From positions 1 through 39,212 of the forward strand of contig CBDUQN010000018.1 in NCBI GenBank assembly GCA_965369375.1: a stretch of DNA of 39,212 nucleotides, in the 5' to 3' direction. Below the pieces are notes generated by a model, which was not told where the DNA came from, made no database searches, and saw only the letters and a program-made list of their open reading frames with translations. The stretch comes from CBDUQN01 sp965369375 (GTDB lineage: Bacteria > Krumholzibacteriota > Krumholzibacteriia > Krumholzibacteriales > Krumholzibacteriaceae). Both the position numbers and the translations under genes were made by a program. The stretch's first letter is position 1. Each line of letters starts with the position of its first letter. Below are positions 33,627-39,212 of the stretch, one piece after another.

Positions 33627-35195
33627 TCATTCCTCGTCTTCGAGCTCGCACATCGCATATCCGAGCGCGTGCATGTTGTCGCTCGCCGTCATGCCCCGCT
33701 CGCTGAGCTCCTCGGCGGCAATCGAAGCCGCGCGGGAATGGAGGTAGACGCCGAGCCTCGCTGCAGCGGCGACACCGATACCCTGCGCGAGAAATCCGCC
33801 GATCGCGCCGGTCAGCACGTCACCGCTTCCCGCAGTCGCCTGCCCCGCATGTCCTCCGGCGTTTATATCACAGCGCCCGTCGGGATGAACCACCACCGTC
33901 GGCGCTCCTTTGTGGACAAGCGTAACACCGGTATCGTGAACGAGCGACTGGAGCTGATCGATTCGTTCGAGGGGAAGTTCGGAAATGTTCTTGCCCGTCA
34001 GACGCGCGAGTTCGCCCGAGTGCGGGGAAATAATCAGCTCGTGATCCTTCGAAATCGATACGAGCTCCTCGTAATCCCCCGTGAAGGCGTTTATTCCGTC
34101 GGCGTCTATTAGTACCTGAACGCCGCTACGGGCAACAACGTCTTTAACGAGCCCGACCGTCTCTTTATCTGTAGTAAGCCCCGGTCCGATGGCAACGGCA
34201 TCGAAACGAAGATCATCGAGGATCGTTTTCGAAGCCTCAAATGCGATCGATCCATCTTCAGTCTCCGGCTGTGAAATAAATATCACCTCCGGCGCCGAAG
34301 CCTGCATGGCGGTTCGTATCGATTCGGGACCGGCCAGATAGACGATGCCGCATCCCGTCTTGAGCGCCGAGAGGGCTGTGAGATGGGCGGCGCCGGCGAA
34401 GCGCCGGCTTCCGGCGATAACGAGGAGCGAGCCGCACCTGAATTTATGCGCGGTCGGCTCGCGCGGCGGGAGGTCTCTGAGCGCCTGTTCGAAATCGATG
34501 AGGTAGCGTGTGAGTTCCTTCTCTGCAATAACCTCGTCCGGAACACCTATATCGACGACCGAATAGCCCCCCGCATACGCCCTGCCGGGATAAAAGAAAC
34601 AGCCGATCTTGGGAAGCGCCATCGTAACGGTGAGATCCGCCCTCACGGCGATTCCCATAACCTCAGCAGTAGCGGCATTGACACCGGAGGGGATGTCGAC
34701 TGCAAGGACGGGCAATCCGCTCTCATTTATTATCTCGATTACCCTTGCATAATTATCCCGGACATTTTTCGTAATCCCCGTGCCGAGCAGCGCATCGACT
34801 ATGAGGTCGCTCTCGTCGAGAGCCTCGGCGACCCTCTGCTCCCAGTCTGAGAGATAGAGAAAGACTTCATTGACCGCTTGCCTGTTTTTATCTTTGCCCC
34901 GGCGCTCATAGTTCTTGAATGCGTCGGGAGAGAAATCCTTCGGCTTGTGCAGATAGTGTAGATATATCTTCGCTCCCGATTCGGCGAGCAACCGCGCCAC
35001 CACGAGTCCGTCACCCGCATTGTTGCCGCGCCCGAGAAATATCGATGCGGTTGTATCAACGAGAGGTTGGAAATGTTCCGCGATAGATTCGAAAATCCCC
35101 TGTCCGGCACGCTCCATCAGTGTCAATCCGGGAACAAAGCGGTTGATGACGGTTTCATCGATGCTGCGCATCTCATCACCCGTTACGACGTGCAT
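33627..35195 (-). CDS. nnrDE: bifunctional NAD(P)H-hydrate epimerase/ADP-dependent dehydratase
   Basis: This fusion repairs hydrated NAD(P)H: the N-terminal YjeF_N epimerase domain (residues about 1-220, GRGNNAGDGLVVARLL and the SDLIVDALLGTGITKNV segment) and the C-terminal carbohydrate-kinase-like dehydratase (about 240-510). The latter has ISPHSGELARLTG and GHAGQATAGSGDVLTGAIGG, the latter being the catalytic and nucleotide-binding signature. The order matches E. coli Nnr (YjeF, 515 residues). The frame runs up to a GTG at 35216, but ATG at 35195 with AAGGA 8 nt upstream gives MHVVTGDEMRSID, the standard start. It begins 4 bp after the HAD stop codon, implying translational coupling. Confidence 0.94.
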   Translation of the reverse strand: MHVVTGDEMRSIDETVINRFVPGLTLMERAGQGIFESIAEHFQPLVDTTASIFLGRGNNAGDGLVVARLLAESGAKIYLHYLHKPKDFSPDAFKNYERRGKDKNRQAVNEVFLYLSDWEQRVAEALDESDLIVDALLGTGITKNVRDNYARVIEIINESGLPVLAVDIPSGVNAATAEVMGIAVRADLTVTMALPKIGCFFYPGRAYAGGYSVVDIGVPDEVIAEKELTRYLIDFEQALRDLPPREPTAHKFRCGSLLVIAGSRRFAGAAHLTALSALKTGCGIVYLAGPESIRTAMQASAPEVIFISQPETEDGSIAFEASKTILDDLRFDAVAIGPGLTTDKETVGLVKDVVARSGVQVLIDADGINAFTGDYEELVSISKDHELIISPHSGELARLTGKNISELPLERIDQLQSLVHDTGVTLVHKGAPTVVVHPDGRCDINAGGHAGQATAGSGDVLTGAIGGFLAQGIGVAAAARLGVYLHSRAASIAAEELSERGMTASDNMHALGYAMCELEDEE

Positions 35196-35199
35196 CTCA

Positions 35200-35892
35200 T
35201 CATCCTTCCTGTTCACTGTTCAGTTCATCGACGATCTCGAGAAGTGAGTAAATGCTATCGATATCATAATCGGCGCCCGACACGCTTGTTCCGAACGTGT
35301 CGCCGTAGCGCGCGAATACCGTCTTTATGCCGAGTCTCTTCGCGCCCGCTATGTCCCGCTCCGGCCAATCCCCGATCATCAGGGCCTCATCGGGCTCTAT
35401 CCCTAATTTTTCCAGCACGATGGTAAAGGGAACGGGGCTCGGCTTGTACTCGCCGGTATCCTCATGGGCCAATACGATATCGAACATGTGGTGGAGCTGA
35501 AGGTAACAGAGTCTCAGCCATGCCTCCCTTCGCGGGGCGTCCGAGATCACGGCGAGCTTGAGCCCCCGCTTGAGAAGCTCCACGAGCGTGACCTTTACAT
35601 GAGGGTAGAGAACGAGGGATGCTTCGCGCGCGCGGCGGTACCCGACAATCCCCGCGGCGAGGATCTTGTAGTCCACTTTCCCGATCATGTTCATCAGCAG
35701 CTTATTGAACACCTTCTGGTACTCGATCCCCTCCTCATCGTATATCTTGTAGATCTCTTCGCGAATCTTTTCGGGAGGGAACATGAGACCCGCATCGATC
35801 ATAGACTGTATCGCCCCTTCGATCGCGGAGTCTTTCGTTCCCACGAAATCGGTGAGCGTATTATCGAGATCGAAGATGATCAGCTTCACCAT
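35200..35892 (-). CDS. HAD-superfamily hydrolase
   Basis: The 230-residue protein has HAD motif I IIFDLDNTLTDF, motif II AVISDAPR, motif III lysine in GEYKPSPVPF, and motif IV MIGDWPERDIAGAKRLG. A helical cap lies between motifs I and II (about residues 20-95). This matches the phosphoglycolate phosphatase/2-haloacid dehalogenase-like group, but substrate is not assignable. The ATG at 35892 has GGAGAGG 8 nt upstream; the frame extends upstream into tandem repeats and to a GTG at 35958, which is rejected on fit. It leads the HAD-nnr-thiL-phosphatase run. A detoxification or metabolite-repair role alongside nnr is possible but only inferred. Confidence 0.88.
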   Translation of the reverse strand: MVKLIIFDLDNTLTDFVGTKDSAIEGAIQSMIDAGLMFPPEKIREEIYKIYDEEGIEYQKVFNKLLMNMIGKVDYKILAAGIVGYRRAREASLVLYPHVKVTLVELLKRGLKLAVISDAPRREAWLRLCYLQLHHMFDIVLAHEDTGEYKPSPVPFTIVLEKLGIEPDEALMIGDWPERDIAGAKRLGIKTVFARYGDTFGTSVSGADYDIDSIYSLLEIVDELNSEQEG

Positions 35893-35900
35893 GGATGCCC

Positions 35901-36008
35901 CTCTCCTTGTCGAGTGATTGAGTTTAGCGTTACCATAAACGTCTTTTCCTTGCCGCACGATTGAGTTTAGCGTTGTTATAAATGCCTTTCTCCTTGCCGC
36001 GCGATTGA
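35901..36008. repeat. 43-44-bp tandem repeat, about 2.3 copies, in the HAD leader
   Basis: The unit CCTTG...GATTGAGTTTAGCGTT recurs with CCTTG at 35905, 35948 and 35992 and GATTGA at 35916, 35959 and 36003. Copies are imperfect. On the minus strand each carries an AAGGA or AAGGAG purine block, so Shine-Dalgarno-like elements are multiplied upstream of the HAD gene. The rightmost copy also contains the -35 of the CPBP candidate promoter. Confidence 0.8.
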
Positions 36009-36022
36009 TTCGCCGATATATT
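35994..36022 (+). promoter_or_regulatory. candidate sigma70 promoter of the CPBP gene
   Basis: TTGCCG (35994-35999), 17-nt spacer, TATATT (36017-36022). A start near 36029-36030 would coincide with the GTG start codon at 36030, giving a leaderless transcript, consistent with the absence of a Shine-Dalgarno sequence there. Confidence 0.45.
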
Positions 36023-36029
36023 CTTTGCC

Positions 36030-36959
36030 GTGGAGCACGAATCCGAACAGAACGATCCCGAAATCACACCTGAATCAGAGCCTGGATCCGCGCCCGATTC
36101 CGAACCGGAATTCGAGCCGGATTCAGAGCCTGAATTCGAACCCGATTTCGAGCCCATGGAACCCGTCCCGGACATCTTGGGACGGGTTAACAACTATCTC
36201 CTTCTCGTATACGCCACCGCCTGTTTCCTCATGTATTTTTCCCTGCTCGGGATTCTCATCTTCAGCGAGAGGATCGTCCTCTCCCTTTCACTGCCGGGAA
36301 TCGTGGCTTTCATTCTGCCCCTCTTCGTGCTTGCGAAAAGGTTCTCATTGAGTTTCACAAAAGCCTATCATATAGAAGTGCCTGACCTGAAAACCACGCT
36401 ATGTGTATTATTCATTTCAGGCAGCTCGATTATACCGGTCGAGATTTTCTCGAGTATCTTCGAGAGAGCGTGGCCTCCCGACGCGGATTATATCAGCTTC
36501 ATTCTCTCAATCAAGCCCAAAGGGATTCTCTCGTTCATAGCAATCGCCTTCGGGCTGGTTATCATAGCGCCACTCGGCGAGGAACTCCTCTTCAGGGGAT
36601 TTATTCAACGGATTTTTCAGCGCAATATGGGAGGCCCCGTGGCGGTAATCCTTGCCTCTGTCGTTTTCGCAATCGTCCACTTCGAGCTCGCAATCATCCC
36701 CTCAATCGCGGTACTCGGACTCATCTTCGGTTATATCTTCTATAGAACGGGCAACCTGCTCTACCCCGTAATGGCGCACGGGCTGTACAACCTCGTTTCG
36801 CTTCTCAGGCTCCAAATGACATCGGTCACCGACCTGCAGGAAGGCGGTTACGAGACGGTTTCGATGACATGGGGAATCGTTTCGTCTATTCTATTAATGC
36901 TCGGGATCATGCTTCTCGAGCGGTTGAACGCAACGTCGCTTGAAACGGATGAGGACTAG
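36030..36959 (+). CDS. CPBP-family intramembrane glutamic endopeptidase with acidic repeat tail
   Basis: The CPBP (Rce1/Abi-like) membrane protease signatures are EELLFRG (Glu184-Glu185, Arg189), FAIVHF (His217) and MAHGLYN (His250, Asn254), on a body with about seven to eight membrane segments (residues 55-300). The first 45 residues are a Glu/Pro/Asp-rich tail containing repeats of SEPEFEPD. Copies differ mostly at synonymous third positions, which supports translation of this part. The start is GTG at 36030 with no Shine-Dalgarno; ATG at residue 43 is the alternative. The substrate is unknown; CPBP proteins process prenylated or bacteriocin-type peptides or act in immunity. The last 12 codons are duplicated beyond the stop. 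Confidence 0.88.
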   Translation: MEHESEQNDPEITPESEPGSAPDSEPEFEPDSEPEFEPDFEPMEPVPDILGRVNNYLLLVYATACFLMYFSLLGILIFSERIVLSLSLPGIVAFILPLFVLAKRFSLSFTKAYHIEVPDLKTTLCVLFISGSSIIPVEIFSSIFERAWPPDADYISFILSIKPKGILSFIAIAFGLVIIAPLGEELLFRGFIQRIFQRNMGGPVAVILASVVFAIVHFELAIIPSIAVLGLIFGYIFYRTGNLLYPVMAHGLYNLVSLLRLQMTSVTDLQEGGYETVSMTWGIVSSILLMLGIMLLERLNATSLETDED

Positions 36960-36995
36960 TTGAACGCAGCATCCCGCGAAACACCGGAGGATTAA
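36924..36995 (+). repeat. in-frame 36-bp tandem duplication of the CPBP gene end
   Basis: Positions 36924-36959 encode LNATSLETDED and a TAG stop. The next 36 bp (36960-36995) encode LNAASRETPED and a TAA stop in the same frame. Length and frame are exactly preserved while about a quarter of the bases differ, so it is an old tandem duplication of the coding end, with stop codons differing (TAG, TAA). Confidence 0.8.
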
Positions 36996-37003
36996 TCAGT
37001 AAA

Positions 37004-37025
37004 AAGGGAACCATGGGGTTCCCTT
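37004..37025. terminator. bidirectional intrinsic terminator
   Basis: AAGGGAACC (37004-37012), loop ATGG, GGTTCCCTT (37017-37025): a 9-bp perfect stem. On the minus strand it is followed by TTTTT and so ends the zinc-ribbon gene. On the plus strand it is followed by CATTCTT and can end the CPBP gene. It lies between two converging genes. Confidence 0.8.
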
Positions 37026-37054
37026 CATTCTTGCAAGACTGTGACGGCCTCTCA

Positions 37055-37264
37055 CTATTTGCTGGAAAAAGTAAGGTCCTTACCTATGCTTATCTCTCCG
37101 TTGTCGATCCTGATGTTGAAGCCGCAATCCGGATTATTGCATACCCAAGCTTTGTAATGAATCGCCGCCCCTTCCCTTCCGTAATCGGAAAGGGGAAGAA
37201 GCACACCCTTGTTACACTTCAGGCATCCCGTAAACATCTCCGTCATATTCCCCGCCCGGTCCAT
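37055..37264 (-). CDS. small zinc-ribbon protein
   Basis: The 69-residue protein contains CLKC (about residues 14-17) and CNNPDC (42-47), spaced as in a zinc ribbon, with no other recognisable domain. The short length, an intrinsic terminator directly downstream and a candidate promoter upstream (37345-37373, minus) support a real gene. Start choice is uncertain: ATG at 37264, 37246 or 37237, none with well-placed Shine-Dalgarno. It is divergent from the Mut7-C gene, which also carries a zinc ribbon. It could bind nucleic acid or a protein partner; function not recognised. Confidence 0.65.
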   Translation of the reverse strand: MDRAGNMTEMFTGCLKCNKGVLLPLSDYGREGAAIHYKAWVCNNPDCGFNIRIDNGEISIGKDLTFSSK

Positions 37265-37339
37265 TCCACCAAAACCGGACTTTTCACCTCCGTCTCCGCG
37301 TTAATCCCAACCTTGCCTCCTACACGATATTGTTTAGGT

Positions 37340-37373
37340 TTCACATGTTTGCCTGTTTCTGATATGCTGTCAA
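37340..37373. promoter_or_regulatory. overlapping divergent promoters for zinc-ribbon and Mut7-C genes
   Basis: Plus strand: TTCACA (37340-37345), 17 nt, TATGCT (37363-37368) preceded by TGA, an extended -10. Minus strand: TTGACA (37368-37373), 17 nt, AAACAT (37345-37350). The two core promoters occupy the same 34 bp, so RNA polymerase could use only one at a time. The minus -10 is weak. Confidence 0.5.
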
Positions 37374-37434
37374 GTGAAAAAATATCAACAGATAATAAAC
37401 ACGCGGCTTCTTGGGTGGCATAAAGGAACAGGCA

Positions 37435-37911
37435 ATGAATACAAAACGTGCATTTCTCTTCGACCGAATGCTCGGGCGTCTCTGCCGGAAAATGCGTCTT
37501 CTCGGGTACGATTCAAAGCTCAATCCCGAAGGTGACTCGGGGCGGTTTCTTCTCAATGCCGAGCATGAGAGGCGCGTTCCCGTCACCCGCTCGATGCGGC
37601 ACCATGATCGGCCCGGGCCGGAACCGATCGTTCTCAAATCGGAAGATACGACCGATCAACTCGTCGAGCTCTTCCAGACGCTCGGTGATCCGCCACAGTT
37701 CGAACCGTTCATACGGTGCCTCGAATGCAACGAGGCGCTCGTTGAAGAACCTGCTTCATCGGTAAAGAAAGAGGTTCCCGCGTATATCCTCGAACACTTC
37801 GACCGCTACCACCGATGTCCCGGATGCCGGAGAATATATTGGGAAGGCTCGCACTACGAGGATATGGCCAAAGAGGTCGAGGAGCTCGAGCGCAGAATAG
37901 AGAAGAAGTAA
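37435..37911 (+). CDS. Mut7-C RNase-domain protein with C-terminal zinc ribbon, possibly degenerate
   Basis: The 158-residue protein starts with the Mut7-C pattern FLFDRMLGRLCRKMRLLGYD (Asp10 conserved), a PIN-like RNase fold. It ends with a zinc ribbon (Cys95, Cys98, Cys128, Cys131) and the family ending RRIYWEGSHYEDM. In the family a later LLTRD supplies another acidic residue; here it reads VPVTRS with Ser53, so catalysis may be lost. The frame extends up to a TTG at 37411, but ATG at 37435 with AAGGA 7 nt upstream (37423-37427) is clearly the start. Family placement is good; nuclease activity is doubtful. Confidence 0.85.
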   Translation: MNTKRAFLFDRMLGRLCRKMRLLGYDSKLNPEGDSGRFLLNAEHERRVPVTRSMRHHDRPGPEPIVLKSEDTTDQLVELFQTLGDPPQFEPFIRCLECNEALVEEPASSVKKEVPAYILEHFDRYHRCPGCRRIYWEGSHYEDMAKEVEELERRIEKK

Positions 37912-37981
37912 TCTCAACCGCCCGGTCGGCGGCAAGAATAACCGGTGCTAATTGCCCGACCATCTCTTCCGTAAAGCCCCT

Positions 37982-38103
37982 TTACGATAAAGATGAAAAT
38001 TTAGTTAATTTCCCCCTGACTAACCCCTAAAACCCCTGTTCTTAAGTTATTTAAATACACATAATAATAGCCTTACGATAAACATGAAAATTTAGTTAAT
38101 TTC
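37982..38103. repeat. 31-bp direct repeat, copies 91 bp apart
   Basis: TTACGATAAAGATGAAAATT and following bases at 37982-38012 recur at 38073-38103 with a single mismatch (AGATG against ACATG). They lie in the AT-rich spacer upstream of the HNH-family gene. The core TTTACGATAAA of the first copy is palindromic. They may be regulatory sites or the border of an inserted element. Confidence 0.8.
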
Positions 38104-38276
38104 TTTCTTGACAGGTAGTTAGAGCGCATTTTCGGGCTTGTTGCAGTAGCCTTTTTGCATGCCTCTCCTGGGGCTTTTCGCTTCGCCTGCGGCCTTTTCT
38201 CACCCTATCCCATCATTTTTATCAAATTCTTCGTTTTTGTGCTTCTGGGACCATCTCTGGAGGTGGAAAAAGTGCA
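38104..38276. other. non-coding spacer without recognised feature
   Basis: This part of the 489-bp spacer between the Mut7-C stop and the HNH-family start shows no gene or RNA. TTGACA occurs at 38108-38113 but no matching -10 follows at normal distance. The CT-rich stretch 38160-38215 has no clear fold. Confidence 0.5.
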
Positions 38277-38285
38277 TGGTATAAT
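38277..38285 (+). promoter_or_regulatory. extended -10 promoter of the HNH-family gene
   Basis: TGG followed by a perfect TATAAT (38280-38285) gives an extended -10 element; the -35 region (38257-38262, CTGGAG) is poor, as often with extended -10 promoters. Transcription from about 38292 leaves a leader of about 110 nt. Confidence 0.55.
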
Positions 38286-38385
38286 ACCTGTGGTTGTAAT
38301 TCTCATGGGGGGGACTTACACAAAATGTGGAGCATTATCTAACGAGCCGGACCCTATCGGTGCTTCACTGATGTCTCTTGTTTGC

Positions 38386-38391
38386 GGGAGG
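38386..38391 (+). promoter_or_regulatory. Shine-Dalgarno site fixing the HNH-family start
   Basis: GGGAGG, 9 nt before ATG at 38401. It favours 38401 over the in-frame ATG at 38371 and GTG at 38398. Confidence 0.7.
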
Positions 38392-38400
38392 TGCGGTGTG

Positions 38401-39212
38401 ATGAAAACTCATAAATCCCTTTCACAACTCTCCGACAATGTTCTCGTTCGAAACCTCGAGCGTCTCTGCGACACTGAGCGTGAGACGCTCGTCACGGTGC
38501 TTCGGTACATGATAGAGGTGAAGCGTCGGGAGCTCTACTTGCCGAGAGGCTACAACTCGCTCCACGAGTTCTGCACGGGCCATCTCAAATACTCGGGCGC
38601 TTCCGCGAGCAGGCGTATCACTGCCGCACGGTGTATGAAGAAGTATCCACGGATTACTGGAATGCTGCTTAGAGGAGAGATCAATCTCAGTGTGCTCAAC
38701 CTTGTGGCTGATATGCTCACAAAAGAGAATTACCGGGATATTCTCTCAGGGATCAAGGGCAGATCGTACCGGGATGTAAGAAGATTGGTTGCCCGATATA
38801 ATCCTGAAGAAGAGGTCAGGGATCGTGTGATGCCGGTATATGTCAGAACCGAGCTGAAGATAGTCAAGGGGAGTGAGGGACCCTCCAATGGGGGCGATTT
38901 GGGGCAAGAAAAGGGTGGGGAAAAGTGCTCTTCCGACGTCGGAAGAGCCAGGCCTTTAGAATCAACGGGTTCCGGCGGTATTTTCGATACTTTTGAGAAA
39001 AGTGCTCAAACGGATGTGGTTTTCGAGGAGAAGTACAAGCTCGAATTCGCCGTGGATCCTGAGTTCATGGAGAAGATCGAGCGGCTCAGGGCGTTGGTAT
39101 CGAACAGGTGCAAAAAGAAACCGGATTTTGAGACTTTGTTTGAGCTGGCTATAGACTATTATCTCGATCGTCACAGCCCCGAGGGGAGAATAGAGAGAAA
39201 AGAGCGTCGCGC
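38401..39212 (+). CDS. HNH-endonuclease-family protein, N-terminal part (truncated by window end)
   Basis: From ATG at 38401 the frame stays open for 270 codons to the window edge. The N-terminal domain (about residues 1-140) is helical, with LPRGYNSLHEFCTGHLKYSG followed by ASASRRITAARCMKKYP. This resembles the N-terminal region of multi-copy HNH endonucleases related in layout to the DUF222/13E12 repeat family. A low-complexity linker (about 160-205) contains a 22-bp DNA palindrome, then a helical segment (FAVDPEFMEKIERLRALVS). The HNH catalytic motif would lie beyond the window and is not seen, so the nuclease call is by resemblance from memory. It may be a mobile or repeated gene. Confidence 0.7.
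   Translation, partial: MKTHKSLSQLSDNVLVRNLERLCDTERETLVTVLRYMIEVKRRELYLPRGYNSLHEFCTGHLKYSGASASRRITAARCMKKYPRITGMLLRGEINLSVLNLVADMLTKENYRDILSGIKGRSYRDVRRLVARYNPEEEVRDRVMPVYVRTELKIVKGSEGPSNGGDLGQEKGGEKCSSDVGRARPLESTGSGGIFDTFEKSAQTDVVFEEKYKLEFAVDPEFMEKIERLRALVSNRCKKKPDFETLFELAIDYYLDRHSPEGRIERKERR
38927..38948. repeat. 22-bp perfect palindrome inside the HNH-family gene
   Basis: GCTCTTCCGAC and its exact reverse complement form an uninterrupted 22-bp palindrome in the linker-coding part of the gene. G-runs (GGGGG, GGGG, GGG, GGGG) lie just upstream at about 38890-38920. Confidence 0.85.

Noticed and set aside
35930..36193. 87-codon minus-strand frame with GSNSGSESG repeats
   Set aside because: It is the complement of the CPBP acidic repeat; synonymous third-position changes favour the plus-strand frame, and the Gly-Ser repeat is a mirror of it.
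38337..38343. ATCTAAC resembling an integron attC core site
   Set aside because: It matches RYYYAAC, but no partner GTTRRRY site or paired inner arms follow at a plausible distance, and no integrase is present.

Overview
The window reads as chromosomal DNA of a free-living, Gram-negative-type bacterium. It has a densely packed, mostly minus-strand housekeeping backbone and an outer-membrane-style lipoprotein. It also carries the MEP isoprenoid enzyme IspG, selenocysteine factor SelB, Rho, PriA, and the full proteobacterial-style nitrogen cascade (GlnB, GlnD, GlnE, GlnA). Long sensor kinases fused to HD-GYP domains and the HNH-type gene at the right edge would suit a deltaproteobacterial or FCB-like candidate phylum (for example Krumholzibacteriota or Eisenbacteria-like). 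That placement is an impression from gene content, not a measured result.

Layout. (1) Positions 49-9172 hold a same-strand translation/envelope cluster read leftward: rho, rpmE, yqhQ-like, prfA, prmC, murA, selB, ispG. A clear sigma70 promoter (9492-9520) lies about 310 nt upstream of rho, and a second candidate (7853-7881) precedes rpmE. (2) 9579-10877 is a monocistronic TPR lipoprotein with its own promoter and terminator hairpin. (3) 10952-21533 is a signalling operon read leftward from a near-perfect sigma54 promoter: a GGDEF response regulator, a short soluble histidine kinase, two long membrane kinases each carrying GAF, HisKA, HATPase, GAF and HD-GYP domains, a CheY-like receiver, and finally priA. 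This is the most unusual system in the window. (4) 21780-30570 holds tsaD-glnB, divergent glnE, then glnA-glnD: the PII protein, its uridylyltransferase, the glutamine synthetase adenylyltransferase and glutamine synthetase all within about 9 kb. (5) 30793-35892 holds a FecR/TPR exported protein, a histidine phosphatase, thiL, a fused NnrE-NnrD NAD(P)HX repair enzyme and a HAD phosphatase. (6) 36030-37911 holds a CPBP membrane protease with an acidic repeat tail, a zinc-ribbon protein and a Mut7-C protein. (7) The right end (37912-39212) is an AT-richer spacer with direct repeats, followed by a truncated HNH-endonuclease-family gene that runs off the window.

Working together: the left cluster supplies transcription termination, translation termination and its methyltransferase, cell-wall and isoprenoid precursors. 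The gln genes form a complete covalent-modification cascade; the conserved modification tyrosines are present in GlnB (Tyr51) and GlnA (Tyr401). The sigma54 operon is predicted to combine phosphotransfer with cyclic-di-GMP synthesis and breakdown or sensing.

A recurrent small-scale theme is tandem duplication in or at the ends of genes and in spacers, with periods of 14, 24, 36 and 43-44 bp. No tRNA, rRNA, CRISPR array or transposase was recognised.
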